Part shown: positions 18,582 through 27,763 of the stretch, piece after piece
Layout: the number at the start of each line of letters is the position of its first letter
Position numbering within the stretch: the stretch's first letter is position 1
Assembly: GCF_000734965.1 (NCBI RefSeq)
Contig: NZ_JMTB01000036.1
Location: forward strand, 1 to 54,397
Origin: Trabulsiella guamensis ATCC 49490
GTDB lineage: Bacteria > Pseudomonadota > Gammaproteobacteria > Enterobacterales > Enterobacteriaceae
Length of the DNA stretch: 54,397 bases
Direction: 5' to 3'
Position numbers and translations under genes: made by a program
The notes under the pieces: model-generated
The model's database searches: none
The model's input: only the letters and a program-made list of their open reading frames with translations
What the model was told of the DNA's origin: nothing

Positions 18582-18589
18582 TGCCTGAC

Positions 18590-18617
18590 TGAGCGGTCTC
18601 CGATCGGAGATCGCTCA
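18590..18617 (+). terminator. rnb terminator
   Basis: TGAGCGGTCTCCGA (18590-18603) pairs with TCGGAGATCGCTCA (18604-18617), with one G-U wobble, giving a near-perfect palindrome nine bases after the rnb stop and followed by TTTATT. This is a good intrinsic terminator. Confidence 0.75.
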
Positions 18618-18754
18618 TTTATTCCTCTTATCCTTTTCCCGCCACAATTTTTTTGCAATTCCCCCCACAAAACACCAAAACCGTTCACAATAAAAAGAAA
18701 TACCGCGACTCCGATATGGACATATGTTTATGCGCGATCAGGCCAGGAGAAGTC

Positions 18755-20746
18755 ATGACTGAGGATCTGGAGCAAAATTTGCTCTATCGTTATCTGGGAA
18801 CCACCAGCCCGTACTGGCGACTGGCGGGCGACAGCAACGCCCTGCAACTGGCGGCAACAGAAGGGACGGAAACTCGCCAGGTCATCGCTCTGAGCCCCGA
18901 ACAGGCCAGCAGCATTCGTGAAATGACCGTGATCACCTCCAGCATCACTATGACTATTTCGCTGTACGGCGAGGAAGTCCCTGTTCATCTTGTCGGTCGA
19001 AAAATCAGCAAATCACAATGGGCCGGTACTGCATCAGCCTGGCATGACACCCCTTCTGTCGCCCGCGACCTGGTGCAGGGACTCTCTTTTGCTGAACAGG
19101 TGGTTTCAGAAGCCAATTCGGTGATCGTCATTCTCGACAAACAGGGAAATATTCAGCGCTTCAATCGGCTCAGCGAAGAATATACCGGCATGAAAGAGCA
19201 TGAAGTGATTGGTCAGAACGTGTTTAAGCTGTTTATGAGCCGCACCGAGGCTGCAGCATCAAAGAAGAACATCACCGGCTTTTTCCGCAATGGCAACTCC
19301 TATGAAGTCGAACGCTGGATCAAAACGCGCAAAGGGCAGCGGCTGTTTCTGTTTCGTAATAAGTTCGTACACAGCGGTAGCGGCAAAAATGAAATATTTC
19401 TGATTTGTTCCGGCACGGATATCACCGAAGAACGTCGCGCCCAGGAGCGCCTGCGCGTGCTGGCGAACACCGATACCATTACCGGCCTGCCCAACCGCAA
19501 CGCCATTCACGATATGATTGCCGACGCGATTACCCACCGCGGCGAGACGCAAGTTGGCGTGGTCTATCTTGACCTCGATAACTTCAAGAAGGTTAACGAT
19601 GCGTACGGGCATATGTTCGGCGACCAGTTGTTGCAGTCGGTGTCACTGTCGATTCTGAGCTGTCTCGAAGAAGGTCAGACGCTGGCGCGCCTCGGTGGCG
19701 ATGAGTTCATTGTGCTGGCGACCGACTCATCACAGAGCTCACTGGAAGCAATGGCCTCGCGCATACTGACGCGTCTGCGCGAACCGTTTCGCATCGGGCT
19801 GATTGAAGTCTACTCCGGCTGTTCATTGGGTATCTCCCTTGCCCCACAGCACGGTACCGATCGTGAAAGCCTGATCCGCAACGCCGATACCGCCATGTAT
19901 ACAGCGAAAGAGAGCGGACGCGGGAAATTCTGTGTCTTTTCGCCAGAAATGAACCAGCGGGTATTCGAATATCTGTGGCTGGACACCAATCTGCGTAAAG
20001 CGCTGGAAAACGATCAGCTGGTCATCCACTACCAGCCGAAAATTACCTGGCGTGGCGAAGTGCGCAGTCTGGAAGCGCTGGTACGCTGGCAGTCGCCGGA
20101 ACGCGGGCTGATCCCGCCCGCAGAGTTTATCTCTTATGCCGAGGAATCCGGTCTTATCGTACCGCTGGGGCGCTGGGTGATGCTGGATGTGGTCCGCCAG
20201 GTGGCGAAGTGGCGGGAGAAAGGTATCGATTTGCGTGTGGCAGTCAACGTCTCCGCGCGACAGCTTGCTGACCAGACCATTTTCAGCGATCTGAAGCAGG
20301 CGCTGCATGATCTCAATCTGGAGTATTGCCCTGTTGATGTCGAGCTGACGGAAAGCTGTCTGATTGAAAACGAAGAGTTAGCGCAATCGGTCATCGAGCA
20401 GTTCAGCAAACTCGGCGCACAGATCCATCTTGATGATTTTGGTACGGGGTATTCGTCGCTGTCGCAACTGGCGCGTTTCCCGATAGACGCTATTAAGCTT
20501 GATCAGACCTTCGTGCGCGATATTCATAAACATCCCGTCTCTCAATCGCTGGTGCGGGCGATTATGGCGGTGGCGCAAGCGTTGAATTTGCAAGTGATTG
20601 CTGAGGGTGTCGAAAATGCAAAAGAAGACGCCTTTCTTACCAAGAACGGCGTCAATGAACGGCAGGGATTTTTCTTTGCTAAGCCCATGCCCGCAGCCGT
20701 TTTCGAGCGATGGTTTAAGCGGCGTCAGTCACGTAAAGCCCGTTAG
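18755..20746 (+). CDS. pdeR: PdeR/RpfR, PAS-GGDEF-EAL cyclic-di-GMP enzyme and probable DSF receptor
   Basis: A 663-residue protein orthologous to E. coli PdeR (Gmr, YciR) and to the RpfR receptors of Cronobacter and Burkholderia. In order: an N-terminal RpfF-interaction domain (about 1-95, [20 protein letters not shown]), a PAS domain (about 107-222) that in RpfR binds DSF fatty acids, GGDEF (motif at 314-318, intact) and EAL (EAL at 440-442, DDFGTGYSS near 560-568, EGVE at 617-620). No RxxD inhibitory site precedes GGDEF. The ATG at 18755 has AGGAGA before it; the frame opens earlier but with no homology. It overlaps convergent rpfF by four bases. It probably lowers cyclic-di-GMP in response to DSF, and in E. 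coli it also gates curli control. Confidence 0.94.
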   Translation: MTEDLEQNLLYRYLGTTSPYWRLAGDSNALQLAATEGTETRQVIALSPEQASSIREMTVITSSITMTISLYGEEVPVHLVGRKISKSQWAGTASAWHDTPSVARDLVQGLSFAEQVVSEANSVIVILDKQGNIQRFNRLSEEYTGMKEHEVIGQNVFKLFMSRTEAAASKKNITGFFRNGNSYEVERWIKTRKGQRLFLFRNKFVHSGSGKNEIFLICSGTDITEERRAQERLRVLANTDTITGLPNRNAIHDMIADAITHRGETQVGVVYLDLDNFKKVNDAYGHMFGDQLLQSVSLSILSCLEEGQTLARLGGDEFIVLATDSSQSSLEAMASRILTRLREPFRIGLIEVYSGCSLGISLAPQHGTDRESLIRNADTAMYTAKESGRGKFCVFSPEMNQRVFEYLWLDTNLRKALENDQLVIHYQPKITWRGEVRSLEALVRWQSPERGLIPPAEFISYAEESGLIVPLGRWVMLDVVRQVAKWREKGIDLRVAVNVSARQLADQTIFSDLKQALHDLNLEYCPVDVELTESCLIENEELAQSVIEQFSKLGAQIHLDDFGTGYSSLSQLARFPIDAIKLDQTFVRDIHKHPVSQSLVRAIMAVAQALNLQVIAEGVENAKEDAFLTKNGVNERQGFFFAKPMPAAVFERWFKRRQSRKAR

Positions 20747-20757
20747 CTGGCTTTACG
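20732..20757. terminator. Hairpin at the pdeR-rpfF convergent overlap
   Basis: A nine-base perfect inverted repeat (CGTAAAGCC 20732-20740, GGCTTTACG 20749-20757) with an eight-base loop that contains both stop codons. It lies inside both coding sequences and encodes the ends of both proteins. A bidirectional transcription end is possible, but no T-run follows on either strand. It may instead be a structured mRNA end or a pairing point of overlapping transcripts. Confidence 0.45.
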
Positions 20758-21612
20758 CAAAACGACCGACGTATGCCGATCCTGTAGCAGGACCAGACGC
20801 TCCATGTAAGCGATGTCTTTCTCTTCCAGACAGAATGCGGCGTCCACCCAGTCTTCGGTGATATCCATCAGTTCGCTGCGCGGCAGTTGCAGTACGCGCT
20901 GACGGGCGCGGAGCATCGCCCGGACACCGTTCAGTTTTGGCCGCAGCGTGTCGATGAAGGTCCGCGTGGTCACATAACCGTCGCCTGGCTCAAACAGCAC
21001 ATCCACCAGACCGCGTTGCTCATGCCATTCCGCAGTATGTGATTCGCCGCGGTATATCAGCTCTTCCGCCAGCTTCATTCCGGCGCGACGGCTGACAAGC
21101 GAATAGCCGCCCATACCGGGAAAGAGATTAAAAGCAATTTCCGGGAAGCCGAGTCGGGCATCACGCTGCGCAATGACAAAATGGTGCGCCAGAGCCGCCT
21201 CAAAGCCGCCTCCCAGCGCGCTGCCTTCAATCATGGCTAACGACAGCGCCCCGGTGCCAAAACCCTGTGACGCGGCGTGTACGCAATCCACGCAGGCACG
21301 GGCGTAAGCACGTAACGCCTCACGCCGACCGTGACGAATGCAGTCGACAAAAAAACGCAGGTCGCCGCCGGTGTTGTACATCCCGGTGACCAGCGAACCG
21401 GTCACCCAGAAATCCACCGCGAAACCGGACTGTCTTACCAGCCAGGAGAGATTCATGATCTCTTCAATCAGACTGTGGTTAAAGCAGGGCCGCGGCTGGG
21501 ATCGCAACATCATCCAGACAGTTCGACGCTCCTCCTCGTAATACGCAGAGAGCTGGGTGAAACGTTCAGCATCAGTGAACAAGGTACAGGTGGGCTGATT
21601 AATGACTGTCAT
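20743..21612 (-). CDS. rpfF: RpfF, DSF (cis-2-unsaturated fatty acid) synthase of the crotonase family
   Basis: A 289-residue crotonase-fold protein, exactly the length of Xanthomonas RpfF. The family core is present: [17 protein letters not shown] with Glu138, then [19 protein letters not shown] with Glu158. The two glutamates are 20 residues apart, matching catalytic Glu141 and Glu161 of Xanthomonas RpfF, which dehydrates 3-hydroxyacyl-ACP and releases the free cis-2-enoic acid. The ATG at 21612 has GAGGA seven bases upstream; the frame opens at 21639 through an A/T tract. It lies tail to tail with pdeR/RpfR, its expected receptor. The gene is absent from this locus in E. coli. Other crotonases are a less likely alternative given the motif. 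Confidence 0.88.
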   Translation of the reverse strand: MTVINQPTCTLFTDAERFTQLSAYYEEERRTVWMMLRSQPRPCFNHSLIEEIMNLSWLVRQSGFAVDFWVTGSLVTGMYNTGGDLRFFVDCIRHGRREALRAYARACVDCVHAASQGFGTGALSLAMIEGSALGGGFEAALAHHFVIAQRDARLGFPEIAFNLFPGMGGYSLVSRRAGMKLAEELIYRGESHTAEWHEQRGLVDVLFEPGDGYVTTRTFIDTLRPKLNGVRAMLRARQRVLQLPRSELMDITEDWVDAAFCLEEKDIAYMERLVLLQDRHTSVVLRKAS

Positions 21613-21626
21613 GATAGATTCCTCAT

Positions 21627-21644
21627 AAAAAAAGCGCATTGCGC
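21627..21644 (-). promoter_or_regulatory. Short hairpin plus T-run in the rpfF leader (possible attenuator)
   Basis: On the minus strand GCGCAATGCGC (21644-21634) is followed directly by seven T (21633-21627), just before the GAGGA ribosome-binding site of rpfF. The stem is only four GC pairs, so it would be weak, but the layout resembles a small intrinsic terminator or a structure that affects translation initiation. Confidence 0.3.
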
Positions 21645-21800
21645 GCAGGAATAGCCTAATCCAGCCATCAGCACCGGGTAATCAGGGTTGACTATTAATC
21701 AATTACGGCAAGTTACCCCTCCAGGATTTTTTTTCACTTCTCTTTTGCCGCTATTTTTTGCATCATTGAATTCATTCATTTTTATTGTCAGGATCTCGCC

Positions 21801-21983
21801 ATGTCAGATTTCAATGCCCGACAGGTCGCCCAACGTATTGATACCGTTCTGGACATTCTTGTCGCCGGTGATACTCACTCGGCAATAAATAATCTGGAAA
21901 TTTTAAAAGCTGAACTGCTGGCGCAAGCGCAGGATGAGCAGGAAAACAAATCAGGGTCGGCTAAATCGCCCTGGGAAATATAA
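21801..21983 (+). CDS. yciZ: YciZ, small conserved protein (UPF0509)
   Basis: A 60-residue acidic, mostly helical protein matching E. coli Yci[35 protein letters not shown], ending in the conserved SPWEI. Function is unknown. AGGATC lies about seven bases before the ATG. The stop codon is one base upstream of the yciT start, so the two are co-transcribed. The middle of the protein near residue 47 is slightly longer than in E. coli. Confidence 0.88.
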   Translation: MSDFNARQVAQRIDTVLDILVAGDTHSAINNLEILKAELLAQAQDEQENKSGSAKSPWEI

Positions 21984-21984
21984 T

Positions 21985-22734
21985 ATGAACGCCCGACAAC
22001 AATCTATTCTTCAGACCGTGATCGATAAAGGTCGCATGAGTGTGACCGATCTCGCCAGAATGACCGGCGTCTCGGAAGTGACGATTCGCCAGGATCTGAA
22101 TCTGCTGGAAAAACAAAACTATTTGCGCCGTACTCACGGCTTCGCGGTGCCACTCGACAGCGAAGATATGGAAACGCGCATGATGAATAACTTCTCCCTG
22201 AAGCGCGAACTGGCAGCGTTTGCCGCCTCGCTCGTCAATGCGGGAGAAACCGTGTTTATTGAAAACGGCAGTAGCAACGCCCTGCTCGCCCGGACGCTGG
22301 CGGAGCGCGGTGATGTGACAATTATCACTGTCAGCAGCTATATCGCCCACCTGCTGAAAGAAACCCCTGGCGAAGTGATTTTGCTCGGCGGCATCTATCA
22401 GAAAAAAAGTGAAAGCATGGTCGGCCCGTTGACGCGGCAATTTCTCCAGCAGGTTCATTTCAGTAAAGCATTTATTGGCATTGACGGCTGGCAGCCAGAA
22501 ACAGGCTTTACCGGCCGCGATATGATGCGTACAGATGTGGTTAACGGCGTGCTGGAAAAAGGCTGCGAAGCCATTATTCTCACCGACAGCTCAAAATTTG
22601 GCGCCGTGCACCCGTATACGCTCGGCCCGGTCAGCAAATTTAACCGTGTGATTACCGACAGCGGTCTTGCTGCCTCCAATCAGTTGTTGCTGGAACAGTC
22701 AGGCCTCCACGTTGATATCGTTCAACGCCCCTGA
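21985..22734 (+). CDS. yciT: YciT, DeoR-family transcriptional regulator
   Basis: A 249-residue DeoR-type regulator. The N-terminal helix-turn-helix is [38 protein letters not shown] (about 15-52). The C-terminal sugar-phosphate-sensing domain contains [31 protein letters not shown] and the ILTDSSKFG motif. The ATG at 21985 matches the E. coli N-terminus (MNSRQQ there). It is translationally linked to yciZ. The effector and targets are not known with confidence; E. coli work points to an osmotic-stress role, consistent with osmB next door. Confidence 0.93.
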   Translation: MNARQQSILQTVIDKGRMSVTDLARMTGVSEVTIRQDLNLLEKQNYLRRTHGFAVPLDSEDMETRMMNNFSLKRELAAFAASLVNAGETVFIENGSSNALLARTLAERGDVTIITVSSYIAHLLKETPGEVILLGGIYQKKSESMVGPLTRQFLQQVHFSKAFIGIDGWQPETGFTGRDMMRTDVVNGVLEKGCEAIILTDSSKFGAVHPYTLGPVSKFNRVITDSGLAASNQLLLEQSGLHVDIVQRP

Positions 22735-22742
22735 TAATTAAC

Positions 22743-22771
22743 GTCCGGTACGTTCTCTGTGCGTATCGGAC
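22743..22771 (+). terminator. yciT terminator
   Basis: GTCCGGTACG (22743-22752) pairs with CGTATCGGAC (22762-22771) with one G-U pair and a nine-base loop, eight bases after the yciT stop, followed by ATTATTCC. It is a probable intrinsic terminator with an interrupted U-tract. Confidence 0.6.
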
Positions 22772-23011
22772 ATTATTCCTTTCATATGAGACTTTTCTTA
22801 ACTGTCAATTAAGAGTTTTTACCTGTCTGTTATTCTCCGGAGAAGTAAAATTAATATTAGCGATATAACAGGACGTGATTATCACCTGCGTGATTTTTAG
22901 CACTACTTGTTACCTGCGCAACCGTGTTTCATGGAATTCCTCAAAGCAGTTCTTTTCGACTACGCTTAAAGGGAGTTTCTTCCATGAATCGATAATTCAG
23001 GAGAAAAAATG

Positions 23012-23230
23012 ATGACTTCAATGAGCAAAAAAATGACAGCGGCCGCTCTCGCGGTAGCACTGGTAATGTCGCTTAGCGCCTGTTCTCACTGGTCTAAACG
23101 TGACCGCAACACCGCTATCGGCGCGGGTGCAGGTGCGCTCGGTGGTGCAGTCTTAACTGACGGAAGCACTCTGGGTACATTGGGTGGCGCCGCCGTCGGT
23201 GGTATTATCGGTCACCAGGTTGGAAAATAA
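23012..23230 (+). CDS. osmB: OsmB, osmotically inducible outer-membrane lipoprotein
   Basis: A 72-residue lipoprotein with signal peptide and lipobox (SLSAC, modified Cys at residue 24). The mature region is a glycine-zipper segment (IGAGAGALGGAVLTDGSTLGTLGGAAVGGIIGHQVGK). Two adjacent ATGs (23009 and 23012) share one AGGAG; the second aligns with the E. coli start. In E. coli osmB is induced by high osmolarity, stationary phase (RpoS) and the Rcs system. The 277-base region before it (22735-23011) contains the yciT terminator and must hold the osmB promoters, but I could not place them with confidence. Confidence 0.93.
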   Translation: MTSMSKKMTAAALAVALVMSLSACSHWSKRDRNTAIGAGAGALGGAVLTDGSTLGTLGGAAVGGIIGHQVGK

Positions 23231-23300
23231 GCCATACCAGCCTTATAACGAAAATAAAGTATTAGGTTTTCAGGTCTGACTTACGCACCAAAATAATGAT

Positions 23301-23326
23301 GGGCCACGTGCTTTGCACCGTGGCCC
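23301..23326. terminator. Bidirectional terminator between osmB and yciH
   Basis: GGGCCACG (23301-23308) and CGTGGCCC (23319-23326) form a stem extended inside by TGC/GCA with one bulge. It sits between the convergent genes osmB and yciH. On the minus strand it is followed by ATCATTATTTT. It probably ends both transcripts. Confidence 0.65.
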
Positions 23327-23334
23327 AAAATATA

Positions 23335-23661
23335 TCAGCCGCCTGCCAGTTTCACATTATAGCCTTTAGCTTCAAGCAGCGATTTAATCAGATCGCGTTT
23401 ATCTCCCTGAATTTCAATCACGCCATCTTTTACTGAACCACCACAACCACATTTCTTTTTCAGCTCTGCCGCCAGTTTCGTCAGTACATCATCGCTTTCA
23501 TCAATACCCGTGATGAGACTGACGCCTTTGCCTTTACGCCCGCTGGTCTGGCGCTGAATACGCACGATGCCGTCGCCTTTAGGCCGCACCGGCGCGGTTT
23601 TCGGTTCGTCGATTCGCCCGATCTGCGTCGAATAGACCAGACGGCTGTTTGAATCGCTCAT
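23335..23661 (-). CDS. yciH: YciH, SUI1/eIF1-like translation factor homolog
   Basis: A 108-residue protein of the SUI1 fold. The N-terminal tail is variable. The core, about residues 35-105, contains VSLITGIDESDDVLTKLAAELKKKCGCGGSVKDG and a C-terminal IEIQGDKRDLIKSLLEAKGY. In E. coli YciH influences initiation fidelity in vitro and is related to archaeal and eukaryotic eIF1. The start overlaps the pyrF stop by one base, forming an operon with pyrF. Confidence 0.95.
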   Translation of the reverse strand: MSDSNSRLVYSTQIGRIDEPKTAPVRPKGDGIVRIQRQTSGRKGKGVSLITGIDESDDVLTKLAAELKKKCGCGGSVKDGVIEIQGDKRDLIKSLLEAKGYNVKLAGG

Positions 23662-24398
23662 TAGCCCTCCTTTCGCAGCGACGCGTTAATCGCGCGCAAC
23701 GTTTGTGCCGGATCGGCAGATTGAGTCACCGGACGTCCTATAACCATATAGTCTACGCCCGCCGCCTGCGCCTGCTCCGGCGTCATGATACGGCGCTGAT
23801 CTCCCGCCTCACTTCCTGCCGGACGAATCCCCGGCGTCACCAGCCGGAATGACTGACCAAACGCCTGTTTGAAGCGAACAGCTTCCTGGGCCGAGCAGAC
23901 GACGCCATCTAAGCCACATTTTTGCGTCAGCGCAGCCAGCTTCTCAGCGTAATCTGCCGGAGACAACGTCACGCCCAGATCCTGCAAATCACTGGCTTCC
24001 ATGCTGGTCAGTACCGTAACGGCAATCAGCAACGGCGCGTCTTTACCAAACGGCAGCAGCGCTTCACGCGCGGCGGTCATCATACGCGCCCCGCCCGAGG
24101 CATGAACGTTCACCATCCATACGCCAAGGTCTGCCGCGGCAGCGACTGCATGCGCTGTCGTGTTAGGAATATCGTGAAATTTCAGGTCGAGGAAAATATC
24201 AAAACCGCGCTGTTGTAATTCACGGACAAACTGCGGTCCGAACAGCGTAAACATCTCTTTTCCGACTTTCAGACTGCAGTCGCGCGGATCGATGCGATCG
24301 ACAAATGCCAGCGCCTTATCGCGATCGGCGTAATCGAGCGCAACAACAACGGGAGAAGTGGTAACCACAGAGGAAGAAGATGAAGCAGGTGACGTCAT
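23661..24398 (-). CDS. pyrF: PyrF, orotidine-5'-phosphate decarboxylase
   Basis: A 245-residue TIM-barrel enzyme (E. coli also 245) that makes UMP from OMP. The substrate and catalytic motifs are [19 protein letters not shown] and [12 protein letters not shown] (the Asp-Lys-Asp catalytic set), with the phosphate-binding [12 protein letters not shown] near the C-terminus. The N-terminal Ser-rich stretch ([15 protein letters not shown]) is typical of enterobacterial PyrF. A gap of 187 bases separates it from lapB upstream. Confidence 0.96.
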   Translation of the reverse strand: MTSPASSSSSVVTTSPVVVALDYADRDKALAFVDRIDPRDCSLKVGKEMFTLFGPQFVRELQQRGFDIFLDLKFHDIPNTTAHAVAAAADLGVWMVNVHASGGARMMTAAREALLPFGKDAPLLIAVTVLTSMEASDLQDLGVTLSPADYAEKLAALTQKCGLDGVVCSAQEAVRFKQAFGQSFRLVTPGIRPAGSEAGDQRRIMTPEQAQAAGVDYMVIGRPVTQSADPAQTLRAINASLRKEG

Positions 24399-24585
24399 GA
24401 GCAGACCTTCTTATTGATGGGCGCCGTTCAGGCGCGAAAAAGGTAAACGGCGAGCATTCTACCTGCGATGTCGGAAAATTGACAGGGGCGGTTCTCCTCT
24501 GCCATGCGATGCGGGCACAGCGGCAGAACAGGCGGAAAAAGCCAGCACACAGTATGTTGTAACTAAAGCGGGATTTTTTTAAAAA

Positions 24586-25755
24586 TTACTGCCCGTCAAG
24601 ACCGCGAATCGGCTTAACAGTCGACCAGGCGCGGCAGGAGGGACAATGCCAGTAAAGGGTATAAGCGGTAAAGCCGCATTTCTGGCAGCGATAGCGCGGT
24701 TTGCTGCGCACCTGTTCACCGACCATATCACGCAGCACCATCAGGCTCTCTTTCGCGCGCCCTTCTTCCGCTTCATTAAGATGGTAATCCATCAGCTTAT
24801 AGAACACCCGCATCGTCGGGTGGCGCTGGAGCTGGCGAGTGATATAGGTCTGCGCGTTGTCGCTGCCCTCTTTTTGCTCGAGAATTTGCGCCATCATCAG
24901 TTCGGCTGTCGCACCGGTGTTTTCGTCAACGCAGCGACGCAGGAAAGCTTCCCATTCGTCGTTTTTACCGAGCTGCTGGTAGCAGGTCTGGAGCATTTCC
25001 AGCGTTTCACTGACCAGTTCGCGGTCCTGATCGATAACCCGTTGCAGGCTTTCCACCGCTCTGGCGAAATCGCCCTTCGCCATCCAGACGCGGCCCATCA
25101 TGATGGAAATACGCGCGCTGTTGCGATCAGCAGCCGCGCCTTTGCGCAGCAATTGCATGGCTTTATCCATGTCATCGCAGGCCATCTGCTGGAGCGCCAG
25201 TTCGCACCAGAAATGGGCGATCTCCACCCGATGCCGCTCTTTGCCAAGCTTTACCAGCCGCTCGGCGACGTCAATGGCTTTCTGCCAGTCGCTGGTTGCC
25301 TGATAAATCTGCAACAGCTGCTGTAACGCGCCGATGCGAAAATCCGTTTCATCCACCAGCTGGCTGAACATGTCTTCGGCGCGGTCATACAACCCTGCCG
25401 CCATGTAATCACGCCCCAGTTGCTGTACGGCCAGCAGGCGCTGGTCGTAGGTCAGGGAGGCGCTTTCCATTAACGTCTGGTGGATGCGGATCGCGCGGTC
25501 TACTTCGCCGCGCGAGCGGAAGAGGTTACCGAGGGTGAGATGCGCTTCGACGGTGCCGGTGTCCTCTTTGAGCATGTCGAGGAACAGATCCACCGCTTTA
25601 TCTTGCTGATTACTGAGCAGAAAGTTAACCCCCGCGACATAGTCACGGGATAAACGGTTAGCTTCGTCCTGTTTGGACTGTTGTGCACTTCTGCGACCCA
25701 TATACCAGCCATACGCTGCGGCAACAGGCAAAAGCAGAAACAACAACTCCAGCAT
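24586..25755 (-). CDS. lapB: LapB (YciM), LPS assembly regulator with TPR and rubredoxin-like domains
   Basis: A 389-residue inner-membrane-anchored protein with a short N-terminal span (LELLFLLLPVAAAYGWYMG), about nine TPR repeats (residues about 35-340), and a C-terminal rubredoxin-type metal knot with two CXXC pairs (CQKCGF and CPSCRAW). It acts as adaptor for FtsH proteolysis of LpxC and as antagonist of YejM, setting LPS synthesis. Length equals E. coli LapB. It follows lapA by six bases in the same operon. Confidence 0.97.
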   Translation of the reverse strand: MLELLFLLLPVAAAYGWYMGRRSAQQSKQDEANRLSRDYVAGVNFLLSNQQDKAVDLFLDMLKEDTGTVEAHLTLGNLFRSRGEVDRAIRIHQTLMESASLTYDQRLLAVQQLGRDYMAAGLYDRAEDMFSQLVDETDFRIGALQQLLQIYQATSDWQKAIDVAERLVKLGKERHRVEIAHFWCELALQQMACDDMDKAMQLLRKGAAADRNSARISIMMGRVWMAKGDFARAVESLQRVIDQDRELVSETLEMLQTCYQQLGKNDEWEAFLRRCVDENTGATAELMMAQILEQKEGSDNAQTYITRQLQRHPTMRVFYKLMDYHLNEAEEGRAKESLMVLRDMVGEQVRSKPRYRCQKCGFTAYTLYWHCPSCRAWSTVKPIRGLDGQ

Positions 25756-25761
25756 AGATAA

Positions 25762-26070
25762 TTATTCCTTCACAGCCGGGACACCCGGTTCGGACGGTGG
25801 CACGGTTGCAGGCGTAATCTGGTTTTCCAGGCGCTTGACTTTGCGCTCGGCACGCATCAATGAAACGCGCACGCGAAGCCAGAAAATCCCGCATACCAGC
25901 CAGCCAATGATAAACCCTGCAGCAAACAGCACGGCCAGTAACGTAGAGATCCGGAATTCACCCTGCGCCAGCAGATAATTAAACGTCACCTGCTGATCGT
26001 TTTGCGCTCCAAGCGTGACGGAGACGACGAAGATCGCTAACACCAGTAAGAAAATGAGTAAATATTTCAC
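25762..26070 (-). CDS. lapA: LapA (YciS), LPS assembly membrane protein
   Basis: A 102-residue protein with two membrane helices (LLIFLLVLAIFVVSVTLGA and LLAVLFAAGFIIGWLVCGIFWL) and a basic coiled tail (RVRVSLMRAERKVKRLEN). The start is taken as GTG at 26070, with GGAAG upstream. This gives exactly the E. coli length, whereas the open frame runs upstream to 26181 without homology. The first gene of lapAB. Its role is less clear than LapB's; together they are part of the LPS homeostasis machinery. Confidence 0.9.
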   Translation of the reverse strand: MKYLLIFLLVLAIFVVSVTLGAQNDQQVTFNYLLAQGEFRISTLLAVLFAAGFIIGWLVCGIFWLRVRVSLMRAERKVKRLENQITPATVPPSEPGVPAVKE

Positions 26071-26221
26071 ATTACTTCCCGTTATGTGGTTTGCGCGAAT
26101 AAAGTTTATGCAACATGACGCTTCCAGCCCTATAAAGTACCATCTTCGCCTTACCTGCGAAACGGTTAACCGCAATGTCACAACTTGATCTGCGGTTAAT
26201 TCTACTGAAAATCAACCTTCG

Positions 26222-26986
26222 CTACGGCAGTGGATCGCGCTTTTTGATGTCCAGCGCCTCTTCCCCTGGCGGGGTGAGCGGCCCACAGACACGCTGCGCC
26301 AGCCACGTTGCCAGCGTCACCAACAGCCATGACATCAGCGTTGCCACCACCAGGTCTCGTGGCCAGTGCATCCCCAGCAGCAACCGGCTGCCCATCACCG
26401 CGGTAGCCCACACCAGCAGAATCGCAATGGTTACGGTGCGACGACGCGGCCAGAGCAATCCAACACCCAGCAACGCCCAACTGGCGGCAAACATTGTGTG
26501 GCCGGACGGAAAAGCAAACCCCGTCTCTTTTTGCCAGTGTTTGCGTAAAAAATGAGGGATTTCCGTCTGTTGCGCCAGCTGCTTTTTCACCAGACTGGCC
26601 CGATCCTTCCGTTTTAAAGTGTAGAACTCCTCGACTGGGATCTGCTGTGTTTTTTCCAGCCAGATGACGAAAGGACGCGGCTCCTGAACCCGCTCCTTGA
26701 CCCACGATTTCATGCCCTGACCGATGAGGATCGCTCCCGCCAGAATGGCAAATAGCATAATGGCCGCGCGCAGGCGGAAACGCAGACACCACAAAAACCA
26801 GCCACACAGCAGTACGTGGGTGATTACCCCCCACGGTTGCGTCACCGTTTCCGTCATCCAGTAGAGCAGTTTCAGCCACTGATTGTCATGCCCCGGCACC
26901 CAGCGCCAGCCGGAAACCCAGACCACGAGCGGCATTATCAGCAACAGCGCCGCACCGAGAGTAGTACGTCTGGCGATTGAAAGCAT
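26222..26986 (-). CDS. pgpB: PgpB, phosphatidylglycerophosphatase/undecaprenyl-pyrophosphate phosphatase
   Basis: A 254-residue PAP2-family membrane phosphatase, six spans. All three catalytic motifs are visible: KERVQEPRP near residues 97-105, the PSGH motif in FAFPSGHTMF, and SRLLLGMHWPRD. It dephosphorylates PGP and C55-PP at the periplasmic face. It lies upstream of lapAB on the same strand with its own spacing (about 150 bases), and divergent from ribA. Confidence 0.95.
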   Translation of the reverse strand: MLSIARRTTLGAALLLIMPLVVWVSGWRWVPGHDNQWLKLLYWMTETVTQPWGVITHVLLCGWFLWCLRFRLRAAIMLFAILAGAILIGQGMKSWVKERVQEPRPFVIWLEKTQQIPVEEFYTLKRKDRASLVKKQLAQQTEIPHFLRKHWQKETGFAFPSGHTMFAASWALLGVGLLWPRRRTVTIAILLVWATAVMGSRLLLGMHWPRDLVVATLMSWLLVTLATWLAQRVCGPLTPPGEEALDIKKRDPLP

Positions 26987-27167
26987 CTGAACTCCTTATC
27001 GTCTGTCTTTTCTCATCATAACTGAAAACCCACGTGACGGTAAAAGTGACAAAATTGTGCGCTTTGTGCAGCCCCACCGGTGAGCGATTAGGTGAAGTCT
27101 GTCGCACTGTGGCAAAATAACGGCAAACAGAAGGCACACTACGTGCCGGAATAATCTGGAGAATCAC

Positions 27168-27758
27168 ATGCAGCTTAAACGTGTGGCAGAAGCCAAACTG
27201 CCAACCCCCTGGGGCGATTTCCTGATGGTGGGCTTTGAAGAACTGGCAACCGGGCAGGATCACGTCGCCTTAGTTTTTGGCGATATTTCCGGCCAGATAC
27301 CTGTACTGGCGCGTGTCCATTCAGAATGTCTGACGGGCGACGCGCTTTTTAGTCTGCGCTGTGATTGCGGGTTTCAACTGGAAGCTGCGTTAGCTCATAT
27401 TGCGGAAGAGGGTCGCGGCGTCCTGCTGTATCACCGTCAGGAAGGACGTAACATCGGTCTGCTGAATAAAATCCGTGCGTATGCGCTGCAGGATCAAGGC
27501 TACGACACGGTCGAAGCGAATCACCAGTTGGGTTTTGCCGCCGACGAGCGTGATTTCACCCTCTGCGCGGACATGTTCAAACTGCTCGGCGTTGACGAAG
27601 TGCGACTGCTGACCAACAACCCGCGGAAAGTCGAAGTACTGACCGAGGCAGGCATTAACATTGTTGAGCGCGTGCCGCTGATCGTCGGGCGCAACCCGAA
27701 AAACGCCGGGTACCTCGATACCAAGGCGGCGAAAATGGGTCACCTTCTCGACGAATAA
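27168..27758 (+). CDS. ribA: RibA, GTP cyclohydrolase II
   Basis: A 196-residue enzyme (E. coli 196) that opens GTP to start riboflavin synthesis. The zinc site is in [18 protein letters not shown] (three Cys near residues 54, 65 and 67). The substrate and catalytic segment is [14 protein letters not shown], and the C-terminal block is [12 protein letters not shown]. It is monocistronic, with a strong terminator directly after. No FMN riboswitch is visible in the 180-base leader. Confidence 0.97.
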   Translation: MQLKRVAEAKLPTPWGDFLMVGFEELATGQDHVALVFGDISGQIPVLARVHSECLTGDALFSLRCDCGFQLEAALAHIAEEGRGVLLYHRQEGRNIGLLNKIRAYALQDQGYDTVEANHQLGFAADERDFTLCADMFKLLGVDEVRLLTNNPRKVEVLTEAGINIVERVPLIVGRNPKNAGYLDTKAAKMGHLLDE

Positions 27759-27763
27759 ACGAT

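Noticed and set aside
26071-26181. N-terminal extension of LapA by 37 residues
   Set aside because: The extension has no homology; GTG at 26070 gives the E. coli length and has a ribosome-binding site.
27000-27167. FMN riboswitch upstream of ribA
   Set aside because: The leader is short and lacks the conserved RFN-element segments; enterobacterial FMN riboswitches are found at ribB instead.
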